The translations under genes and the position numbers were made by a program. The notes beneath the pieces were generated by a model. That model worked only from the letters and a program-made list of their open reading frames with translations, was not told the DNA's origin and made no database searches. From assembly GCA_002633025.1 (NCBI GenBank), contig NMRB01000354.1, positions 342,488 through 406,487 of the forward strand: a DNA stretch of 64,000 bases, in the 5' to 3' direction. The DNA is from Notospermus geniculatus (taxonomy: Eukaryota > Nemertea > Pilidiophora > Heteronemertea > Lineidae). Of the stretch, positions 50,895-62,300 are shown in pieces. How positions within the stretch are numbered: position 1 is the stretch's first letter; the number at the start of each line of letters is the position of its first letter.

Positions 50895-51532
50895 TGTAGG
50901 CCTATTTTCAAGGACGCGTAACTCCGTTCTACGCGTAACTCCGTTCTACGCACTCAGGGAGGGGAGGTTATTGCTGCCTATGATCCGGTAGCCGGCTGTG
51001 TCGTTAGTGCCCTTGGGGCGATATTTTGGGTTGGATCTAAGATTGAGAGTGGAATCAATGGTTTTCCAGAGTGTCCGGATATCATTAGCTCTCCGCCTGG
51101 GGCTCCGCATGCTTTGCTTGAACAGAGTCGGACACAAAAATAACAGACTCTGATCAATATTTATGTTGACTCGATAATACGATCGCTAACTCGATACAGC
51201 CTCACTTGAAGAGGAAACCAGCTCACAGTGCGATCAGCGACTCAACTCAATATTTGAGCGACTCCCGATAATCATTATAGCAGACCTGCCGAGCCAATCG
51301 TTACGGTCGAGCCTCGGGTCGTATTTGACATGATGAAAAGGACCCTTTTTTCATTCCGTCGAGCGTCAGGTTGGATACAGGATAGCGGGAAAGTGATCTG
51401 TGACTTCTACACGTAGATTGTGGCGGGAGAGCCACGCCCTCAAGGTAGGTCATTAGGCCCTACGCAAAAAGATGAATATGTCTGCCACTAGTACCGGTAG
51501 TTCAATTTTTTCTCTTAATTTCAAAAAATTTT

Positions 51533-51707
51533 AACATTTCGTTTCGTCACGAGTTAAACAAAAAAGCAGGTTATGTAATATCATGAGTGTAAGAAGGGCC
51601 AGGCGCTAGAGAGCAGGCCAGCGCCCCGGGCCTACCTTTTTGTCCTGAGCTTTAGCTATCCAGCGGTTCTTATCGCTCGCTCACCGTACCGCCGTTGTCC
51701 CGAACGA
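51533..51707. repeat. Segment duplicated at the right edge of the window
   Basis: These 175 bases recur at 63825-64000 with only one indel seen (GTTGTCC versus GTTTGTCC near the end). No coding signal. Confidence 0.9.
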
Positions 51708-51809
51708 GTAGTAGAGTTTTTGAACCGTACACTGCCATCTCGATGCTGACTTTCATTCCTCGCCGTTCACTCTCCGAAAGGCTAGATAAAGTCAACGAGA
51801 CAGCTTACA

Positions 51810-52064
51810 TAATAATAATAATAATGGTGAGTTATAGGCCTATATAGCGCTTCATAGCGCTCTCTAAGCGCTTCACACATTATTACCCCAGCCAGCCTAT
51901 GATTCAGAAACCTTTCCGTAGAAACCGAAGGACAGCCACAATATAGCGCACATACGATGGACATTTCAGGCCAGTTGAGAATTACAGAGTGGCACGGCCG
52001 GGGATCGAACCCGCGACCTTCCGATCACGAGTCCACAGCCCTATAACCATTATGCCACCGCGCT
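51810..52064 (-). mobile_element. tRNA-derived SINE
   Basis: Read on the minus strand, it starts near 52064 with a tRNA-like head (AGCGCGGTGGCATAATGG, box A; GGTTCGATCCCCGGCC, box B; down to about 51990). An unrelated body follows with TATATAGCGC-type words, and it ends in an (ATT)n tail at 51811-51827 (seen as ATA repeats on the plus strand). The box A/B spacing is tRNA-like, but the head does not fold as a clean tRNA gene. Confidence 0.7.
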
Positions 52065-52529
52065 TATACGCCGAGTATGGCATTCCATTTTGCCCTTTAG
52101 TTCTGTAAATACATGTAGGCCTATCATGCCCATGTCCTACACCAGTCACATCACGTTTAGTGCGTTTTTCAAATGAAGATAGGCTATAATTTTTCCATTC
52201 TTCATAAATCGATGTTTAAATTGTTCATCAATACGTAAGGACAAACCAATACGCAAAACGACCTTGAAGTCGGAGAACACCACCAGTAAAAATCGCTGCG
52301 GTACTATTTATATCTATACACGATACTTGCGCAACAAATCCCGCTGTCATATTTGCCACGCCCCTTTTATCCAAATGAAATGTACTCTGTGCCGCGTCCA
52401 TTTTCATTTAAATCAATGAGCAGTTCGTTTGTTTTAGGACTATGATGAACGATTTTTCAATACCGTCAAGCTTCACACCGGTACACAAACGGAGTCACGC
52501 AAAGAACAGTTGCGGTCTCTTAAAGAAAA

Positions 52530-52675
52530 TAGGGAGGTTTCGAAATCAAACGATAAACGTCAACGACAACTTTATTTTTGTACCGAAAATGCAATATAAA
52601 ATCTGGTTAATGTGTGCTATGAAAAAATAACGTTGTCGAAGTTCACGTTTATCGTTTGATTTCGAAACCCCCCTA
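52530..52675. repeat. Foldback MITE, family copy 2 (partner at 30617-30760)
   Basis: The ends TAGGGAGGTTTCGAAATCAA and its imperfect complement flank an interior that matches the 30617 element in reverse orientation (TTTTGTACCGAAAATGCAAT versus ATTGCATTTTCGGTACAAAA). It lies about 260 bases upstream of the cyclase start codon. Confidence 0.75.
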
Positions 52676-52934
52676 TAGACTTCATTGTTTACATTCGATG
52701 TTTGTAAACATGGATGTTTACATTATGTCATTTTGGACTTTCGGGACACGGCAACCCACCAAATTGAATACCTTCGGTATCAGGATTTCTAGAGGGCATG
52801 CCACCAACAAATTACTCATACGACAAAGAAAGACTGGACACAAAGAAACAAAATGTAACAATGATTTTCGTGGCCCGCGAAAATATCCGTGATACATTAT
52901 CTTTAACGTCTTTTTGTCTCATTAAATTTTTCAG

Positions 52935-55900
52935 ATGAGCTCCTTATTCGTGTTTCTGATCATTCTCTCACCGTTTCACCTCGTGGCAAGTCTAGATATA
53001 AGGCTGGCTATCTTCTTCAGCAAAAATCGGGGCATATCGAGTAACTGGGGATACGGCCGAACTGCAGCGGCACTGTCATTTGCGTTAGACCAGTTACGTA
53101 CTGACAGTGTTATACAGGATGACGTCAATATTACGTGAGTCTTTTTTTCACTACAAGCTACCGTTCCCTTTTCATCTCCTAAATAGTTCTGTGTCATTCT
53201 TCTAAGGATTCCACATTCTGAGGAAGTCGGGTTTGTGGGCCCGCCGGTCACGCCACGCGCCATCCGCCATCACGGTCCCTGTAATGCCAAATGCAGCCAA
53301 GCAGAGAACTATTTACGTAGATTGTGATGCTGAATCATCTGTAAATTGTATGATTAACATGCAATAGGGGAGTGACATTTCTATGTTCCAGATTTATAAA
53401 GGTCTTCTACCCAATGGGAGATGACGGGTATGGCTATAGTATCGGTAAAATGAGCGACGTGTGGCTGGAGGAGTATGATGCAGTAATAGGCTTATCTCAC
53501 TCCGCCAGTAAGTATTCATTTTGGATCCCGTTAAGTTTGAAGAGATTTTTGATAATGGATACCTTTACTCAGGTATGGTATTTATAGCTGCGGCAAATGA
53601 TGACAGGACACATATCCTCAATGGCTTGTACAACTGGTCTTTTTACAGTCGCGAGATCAGCCCTATTGGTAGCCTCCTACTTCAACATTCCGGTCATTTC
53701 ATGGGGAGCCACCGACGCTACCCTTCGAAATAAGAAGGTTTACACCACCCTGATCCGTGTGATGGGAGACTTTGAACAGTTCTCTTCGACAATCAGCCAA
53801 CTCTTCAAACTTTACCACTGGACAACCTGTGCAGTTTATTACCAAGAGAGTTGTAAGTGTACGGTAGTCTTCGTCCCCGTCCGAATTTTCAAAAAGCAGA
53901 CTCGCTGACGGTTATATTCGGAGTTACTCCGTCTAATTTTCTTCATTTCAGTTAGTTGTGCCTATGCCATGAACAGTTTCCTAAAAACTGGAGTGATCGA
54001 GTACGGAATCAAAGTTTCTGAGAATATACACTTTGATAGCAGCACGGCGCTGACGGACGACGACATCGATCAGACACTTCTTAGAATCAAACAACGCGCT
54101 CGTGGTAAGTTTATATAGTATGGAAAGATACCCCCTGACTTGGCTGCAACGGTCGTATCCTGCTCATGTTCTCTAACTAAGCGGCGATGTTACTTCTGTT
54201 GAAAATACTGCTTGTGGAGTCTAGCATTTCGGGGGCTTTGCGAATCCTCTCTGCAAGGACTGTCTCCGACTGATCTCTACTGCATTCTTTTTCTCAGTCA
54301 TTCTTGTATGCGGGAGCCAGTCCGATCTTCGGCGAATAATGATACGGGCTCACGCTAATGGGATGACGAATGGAGAATATAAGTTCATAACCTATGGCTC
54401 CCTTGCCGACAGTGCTCGGGATAGACCTTGGTTTCTGGAGGACGACGACGAAAACAACGCAATTGCGAAGGAGGCCTACAAATATGTCTTCCATGTAAGC
54501 AATAATTATCAATCATTATTAACATTTTTATCACAACTTTGTGGCTAATTGTGCCCCCAAACGTTTATGATAATATCATCGGTGTTCTCCTGGAGGTCGC
54601 CTGAAACGGCCTTGGTCTAAATTTTCCCCAACCTTGCTGAGGCTCCCACTCATGACAACTCGTCTGGTCGTCCATTCCGAAGTCGCTGAGCTTCTTTACG
54701 ACTGTGTTCGGAGGGTTGCTTTGGCCCTTGGCGGGCGGCCGGGCTATTAACTTGGCCAACTCTTTGTATTGCTGCATTCCCGGGGCTGCATTGAACATAG
54801 GTTTCGTGGGCGAAAGGTGACGACGCGAGGCATTCCCAGTTCACCCAGAAGATGTTGTCGGAACAGCTGCCTGATCGGATGGCGCAACCTCCATGGAACT
54901 TTGAACAGACGCGGGAACAGAATCTGACGGTAAGTCGGTACCGGCAAAATTCGAGCCCTTAAAGCTGAAGAGGCAGATCACATCCACGGCACGGCTGAGC
55001 TGGATGCCGACTCCGTTTCCTATCCATTGTCCCTTAAAGTCGAAGGAACTGTCCTTTTCGTCTTTTCTCTTCTGTAGGGTAGTTACATCGCGAACTATGT
55101 GTACGACTGTATGTACACGTACGGACTTCTCCTCAATAAATCATTGGAGAAAAAGTTGGACTATCGAAATGGTGAACTGATGTTCAACCTGTCAAAGGAG
55201 TTGCAGTTTGATGGTGAGTCACACTCCCGTTTTGAAACGTAAGGTGGCGTCGCTTCAAGGACGTCAACATGATCACAGAGCACAATGCAGCTCTCTTCAC
55301 CTCTTTGCAGGCATCACCGGTCTTGTGTGGATCGACGACGTGGGAGATCGTCAACCGGATTATTGGGTGTGGGATTACAACAAGACGACAGGCGTGAAGT
55401 ACCTGGCTATGCACATTTCCACTCTGCAAAATGGTGTAGGTATCTTGCAGCTATATTATGTTCCAAGGAGCGGTTAGAATATTAGTATTATATTTATTTC
55501 TGGTATTATGAATTTTCCCCTCAAGTTGTAAAGCGCAGGTGTGTGTGATATTTATAAAAACGGTAGAGAATTGCTTTAGCCGCGCTAACACCCATCTGGT
55601 AGCGTGGCCGAGCGGTCTAAGGCGCTGGTTTAAGGCACCAGTCTCTTCGGAGGCGTGGGTTCGAATCCCACCGCTGCCAAACTTTTTTCTCTCCTTTCAT
55701 GACGAAAATCGATTTTTCGATGATGAGACACAAAATCAAAAAGACGAACTCTGTCTTTCGATACATATTATGTAACTTAGTCTTTTGTGTCTCCTCATTG
55801 AAAAAATCGATTTCTGTTGTGAAAGGAGAGAAAAAAAGCTTGGCAGCGGTGGGATTCGAACCCACGCCTCCGAAGAGACTGGTGCCTTAAACCAGCGCCT

Positions 55901-56330
55901 TAGACCGCTCGGCCACGCTACCACATGTAATAAGTGCTAAGTACTAAACAAGAACACGACAAGATGACTATGACATTGTAAGTAGGCCTGGTCTTCGGAT
56001 TCTTGCAGAGTGTGAAGATGTTGGGCCCCATTCATTGGCAGACCAAAGACGGGAAACCACCGCCGGACCTTCCCCCTTGTGGCTTTATGAATGAACTCTG
56101 CCCACCGGATGATTCAGGTAATGTAACTTCATGACGTCACTTGGGTCTTCGGGTCAGTAAACATCGTCTGGACTTGTATCATACAACATTGTGGGCTGCG
56201 CCCGGGGGGCGAATTTTTTTTCCCAACTGATATATCCATTACGACCAACTTTTTTCCCCAACCTATATAGCAAAAGCTAACCCTAATCCTAATTTTAATC
56301 CTAATCCTCTTACTACTCCCAACACTAACC

Positions 56331-56361
<31 letters not shown>

Positions 56362-59300
56362 AACCATTAACCCACCATTCACTTCGTAAATTTCATTTTG
56401 TAATGGATATACTGGTTAGGAATCTATACTGGTTGGGAAAAAAATTTGCGCCCGGGGGCTGCGATGTCGGATGACGCCGCGCCGCGGCCGATGCATAAAT
56501 ACCCGCCTTAACATTTCGGCTTCATTTTGACTTTCAGTCCGTAACAGTATCATCATTGGTCTGGTTGTCAGCGTGCTGATTGTGTCCTGCGGGGCTGGCC
56601 TTGGCTTCTACCAGTACAGGTAAGTCTGGTGACGCAATCACGGGTAAATGAAACGTGGGAGTCAAGTTGGCGAAAATCCTCTTTGTCTCAGACGGTGCTG
56701 CCACCTGTAGGCTGACGATGTTACTCACCAAATCTTTCAGGAAGAAGAAACAAGAGGAAGAGATGGCTCGGATGCTGTGGCGGGTCGACTTCAGTGAAGT
56801 TAGATTCTCAAAATTCAAACGAGGACTCGGAAGTCAGGTAAGTCGACAGACGTCAAGCAAGCTACGGTCGAACGTTTTCAGTCTTATTTTCAGCGCTCCC
56901 ACCTTTTTCTACTTGGATTCGGCATCTTGGCCTCCCACACATCACTATCGTCTGACTTTTCGTCCTATCCAAAACGTCACGTAGGCCGACGTCAACAACT
57001 AATTGGATCCATTATGTAACATGTAGGCTTAAAAGACATGATGACATCACTGGTAGAGCGCAGAGAAATCAATCCACCATTTGCTGCGCAAGAAACCCAT
57101 CCTGATTTTATCAGTGGATGCGCTATAGCTCCCTTCGTCACCGCACACGAACGCGTTTGGGCGATGATATGGATGGAGCGAGCGCTATAGGAACCACTGA
57201 TTTACCTCAGGGTACACTAAGTCATCCTTTCATCCTCAGGCTAGCTTCGTCAGTATGGTGTCCGCATCCAGAGGTTCACTGAACAAAGACGAGAACAGCG
57301 GACAGCTAGAAGGACAACTATTCGCTTTGATAGCTCAGTACAGGAATCTCGTTGTCTGCGTTCGGAGCATCCATAAGGAGTCCATCATACTCCAAAGGGA
57401 GGACTTCGTAGAATTAAGCAAGGTAAGAATTCAGATTCATCGCTCGCTATCTATTTTTGGTGCCACCGAAAGTTAAAGATGTCGATGATACTTCATAAAG
57501 CGCGTCTCTGCAAGGCGGGGCATGATTTGTTCCTGCATCCCTTATCCGTGCCCACTCCACCCAGTGGCATTACATTTCCGACGTCTTTTTCTACCTTACA
57601 GATGAAAGGCCTAAGCCATGATAATGTCAACCCGTTCGTCGGGGCCTGCATCGATCATCCCAACTACTGTGTTCTCTTCATGTACTGTAGCAAGGGGAGC
57701 CTAATGGTAACCAGAATATTTCAATCGTAACGTATTTCACATGTTCTCTGCGTCATTTTGTTGATGGGGCTCGTAAAGTATCGGCATGACGCGCTCCTGA
57801 AAGTGAGTTTTCTCGCGCGAGTTGGCTATTAATGGGCATTTCACCAAAATTGTTGGTCGCGTTATGGCTTACCCTGAGACCAATGACCTAACCTCTGCCC
57901 ACAGTTTTCGGTGGCTGAGTTCTGAGCCCTTGTTTCCACGTCCTTGTTTTCTTCTTCTCCAGGACATTGTCGAGAACGACGACATCAAGTTGGATGAGAT
58001 GTTCAAAGCTTCTCTGATTCAGGACCTAACAAATGTAAGTCTTCATTTCTTTTTGTGACAGGGCCGTGCACCACACCATTCTATAACATTTCTTTTCGCT
58101 AGGATGTTCACTTTGTGCCCAACCCTGCTCTCATCCTGAGAATCATAGGTCATTTACGGTCGGTCGTACCCCTCCCTTTAATGGAGGTGTACGAAGCGCG
58201 AGGATGGGAGCGGAATCAAGCGCGAGGAGGGGAGCGGTTGTGGGCGCTAGGATGATCGCCCTCTGCCAGCCTGACGTCGACGGACACTCTAGTACACCAT
58301 CCTGTACTGCTTCTTTTTATCAGGGTCTTCATTTCCTTCACACAAGTTTCCTGAAGTCCCACGGCCACCTGAAGAGTTCTAACTGCGTCATAGACAGCAG
58401 ATGGGTACTGAGGATCACCGATTATGGCTTGAATAACATGAAGGCTAACCAGAAGGAAGATGTCGGCGAATATGAGAAATACAGACGTAAGTGAAAGTCT
58501 GAGAGGACAAGAGTGGTTGTTGGATGGGCGGGGTTTGAAGAATATACATAACCCCAACGGTACTTTCAATGGATTGCACCTGCTAATATCCTTGGGAACG
58601 AACAGCTGCCATTACCATTACTGCAGATTAATTAGGCCTAATTACAATTTCACAGTTTGTAATCAGGAACATTGCCCGTTGCCGGCTTGTTGTATAGAAG
58701 TCGGGTGTGCTGGCAGGTGGTAGCGTGGCCGAGCGGTCTAAGGCGCTGGTTTAAGGCACCAGTCTCTTCGGAGGCGTGGGTTCGAATCCCACCGCTGCCA
58801 ATTTTTTTTCTCCTTTCATGACAGATTTCGATTTTTCGACAAGGCGACACAAAATAAAAAAGACCAAATTATATATAACTTCGTCTTTTTGATATATATT
58901 ATACAAATTAGTCTTTTGTGTTGTCTCATTGAAAAATCGATTTCTGTCGTGAAAGGAAAATATTTGGCAGCGGTGGGATTCGAACCCACGCCTCCGAAGA
59001 GACTGGTGCCTTAAACCAGCGCCTTAGACCGCTCGGCCACGCTACCACGTGTAGACAATGCCGATTACTAAACAACAACACGGCAAGACGAGGCAATGTT
59101 ACTGATTTCAAATGACATGTAAATAGGCCTGGGGCCATATGCATAAAACTTCCTTAAGTTAAGTGCAAAACTTACCCTTAACGTGTAAGAATTTCACTTT
59201 ACCAAGTGTCATACTTAAGGCGTATGCATAAAACAAACTAAGGGCATACTCAGCAAAGGGCAACCCTTAACTTAAGTATTTCCAGGAATTGTGGTGTCAG

Positions 59301-62300
59301 CCAATGAAAAGTTCAGTATTCAAGGGGTTTCCCAGATTTCTTGAGTGTTAAGCTGCATTTAGCTGACACGCGGNAAAAGCAAGCCAAAAGCCAGCATTTC
59401 ATCTTTCCAGGTTTGTGGTGGACCGCGCCAGAGCTCCTCCGTGAGGCGGACGTCCCTCTCAATGGTACCCCAAGGGGTGACGTCTACAGCTACGCTATCA
59501 TTCTTTACGAGATCATCTTCCGGACGCTGCCGTACTCGACCGACAATCTCAGTCCAAAAGGTATAGCATCCACGTTCACCGAGGCTCGTGCAACAGACAC
59601 GGACGTGAAATTGCTGATACTCACTCATGCAATCTTTGCTTTGGGACTTGGGCACAGGCACAGTACCATGCTCGAAGCGTAGAAGGCGTGGATTCTGTGG
59701 CTGGATGGTGCGCAGAACTCAATGCGGTAGGGGTGTTTTAAAGTCGACTGACCCAACGCTGCTCAACTCGTCATTCAGCCGGGTCAGTCGACTTTGGAAA
59801 CACCCCTCCGCATTGAGTTTTGCCGTCCATATGTGTGCCCAGCTCAATCCGGCCAACACTGCCACAAATCTTTACCCGATGAAAGGTGATCTTCGCTGTG
59901 TACCATCAGTCGTGTTCTCGTCCCCAGAAATCGTGGAGAAGATCCGCCATGGAGAGACAACACCATTCCGTCCTCAAGTGTTAGACGGGGAGGTGGGGCC
60001 ACACCGAGAGTTGATCTGGTTGATGAAGCAGGGTTGGCAGGAGAACCCCGACAGCAGGCCGGACATGAACTGGGTCAAGAAGAAGCTTAAAACCATCAAT
60101 AAAGGGAAGTACGTAAGGTTTTTAAGTTTTTTCTTCCCCCAAGTGGAGTAGCAGGCGACAGTGCTGTCCTCGGTTGCTGGGTTTCGTCCAACAGCACCCA
60201 GCAAAGTCCGGATTCATTTCAGACTGTTGTTGGTCATAATTCGTTCGCGTTTTGCACGTGCGACTTTGTTCACTTAGCATCGTCAGATATTGCATTATGG
60301 TACATTTCTACACAAATATACTATCAAGAACAATTCTAACAATCTTGACAATGATATCGTTGAAGGAATTTGAACATCGTAGACCACATGGTCAACATGA
60401 TGGAAAGGTATACCAACAACCTTGAAGATCTTGTGGAACAGAGAACGGGCCAACTGATACAAGAGAAGAAGAAAACAGACACACTCCTCTACAGCATGAT
60501 GCCTCCGTAAGACACACCCTTCTCTCTTCTCTAAGGTCCCGTGAGTGGAATTGCCACGTACAGATGGCAGCACTGGTGTAATACCGGTGAACAAGCCAAT
60601 CAGAACGCGTCTTCTTTGATCACGTGGTTCCTCCACGACCGACGGCAACCACGCCCGATAGCGGTGGATCACGTCGCCACCTTGTCGATATGCTCAGGAA
60701 ATGTCTTTTTGATTCTTCAGAGTTGTGGCAGACAGACTGAAGACTGGCGAGGTGGCGCCACCGGAGTTGTTTGAATCTGCCACGGTTTTCTTCTCCGACA
60801 TCGTCGGCTTCACCACCATATCCATACTGAGTACTCCCATTGAGATCATCGACTTCCTCAACGACGTCTACACACTGTTCGATGGTATCATAAAGAAGTT
60901 TGATGTTTACAAGGTAATAGGCATGGTTACGTCAGTGCTCAAGGAGCAAACTATGGCGGAAAAGCTTCATATCAGCCAGTCCTCGTATCCTGGAGAAGTC
61001 AGTGGTTCGCAGGGCTCACTCCCTACGTCACTGCAGGGTTTGTGTGCGGTGACTTAAAGGACCACTGCATTGCATCTTTCTGTCGACAGCCGGCGCCACC
61101 GGCACCATGCTCCAATACTGTAGTTAAGCCTTTCGCCCCAGTGTTGGAAAATGTATGATTACAGTCTCCGTCACCCAGCCGCTGGGGATCGAACAAGTTT
61201 GTGTAGCAGTACTGCGGAACGAAACGGCTGGCTGCGCGAGACTAGTTGCAAGCGGTAGTTTACCAAGTCGTTAATAGAGGTCTCCCCCTTAACGCGGGTA
61301 GGTGTAACGCAGGATTGGGAAGCAATACTGTGGTCCTTTAATAGGGAGGGGGGCCTTAACTAGGCCTACCTATTGCAGGGAGACCAATGCACCAGTTACT
61401 GTGCGCTGTGAAGCAAGACGGGTTTACCATTCGGTCGTGTGGGACGACGGTCGAAGACGCACGAAGGGACACCGCTCAATCGACGAGTTCGCCTTTTACT
61501 TTCTTGTAGGTGGAAACAATCAGCGATTCCTACCTGGTAGTCGGTGGCATCCCCAAGAGAATCAACCATCACGCGGGAGAGATCGCCGACCTAGCCTTGA
61601 CCTTACTCAGCACCGTCCTCAAAACGCCCATTCGTCATCTTCCGCAGGTCCAAACCCAGGTTCGAATTGGGCTGCATTGCGGTCCTTGTTGCGCCGGTAA
61701 GAAGGTGGGACGGTAATCTAATTGAGATTCATGCAGCATTCCGTTTCTCGGCGCAATGTTTCCTTTCTTGTTGAATCGCATTTGACTTGTTGCTTCACTT
61801 GCAGGGGTCGTTGGTCTGTCGATGCCACGTTATTGTCTGTTTGGAGACACGGTCAACACAGCGTCTCGGATGGAAACAAATGGACTAGGTAGGACAAATT
61901 ACGTTCCCCTTTTGGTTCGCCCGCGCTGTAGATTATAATACTGTAGTTGTCATCAATGATGTCAAAGGCTTGCATTACGTCCAGCAGTGAACGTCAGGTG
62001 TGAAGGGATTTGGTTTCGTAACGGCAGAAGTTGAAAGAACCGGTATTTGGCCGACCCTGTCGATCTTGTCGCCGTAGTTTGATGTAGCTGTTGGAGTAAG
62101 GACGGGTAGTAAGTTTGCTTTGAGGGTATGTTATTTTTGTCCTCTTTCAGGGCTTCGCATCCACCTCAGCACGCAAGCACATCAGGCTTTGGCTTCGTTA
62201 GGTGGCTATGTGATTGAGAAGCGAGGAGAAATGAAAATTAAGGTAAGCTGTAGTGCGTGACGTTTTCAGTTCCATCCTTCACCGCTATTTTTTACATACC

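Larger units (their letters stand above)
47014..51532. other. Gene-free repeat region
   Basis: No convincing coding exon. It contains a pair of diverged 90-base direct repeats (about 47487-47575 and 47961-48048), a 42-base tandem repeat (48028-48111), and a C/G-rich ladder of GGGGGAGACCCCC words (48480-48675). Inverted-repeat elements lie at 49182-49393, 50368-50478 and 50494-50894. Confidence 0.45.

Noticed and set aside
53521-53733. Frame starting [13 protein letters not shown] in the cyclase locus
   Set aside because: Out of phase with the conserved ligand-binding sequence ([21 protein letters not shown]), which is read in the neighbouring frame of exon 3.
55539-59144. Four open frames translating to [19 protein letters not shown]-like peptides
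   Set aside because: They are translations of the tRNA-Leu genes, a well-known spurious protein; the DNA folds as tRNA.
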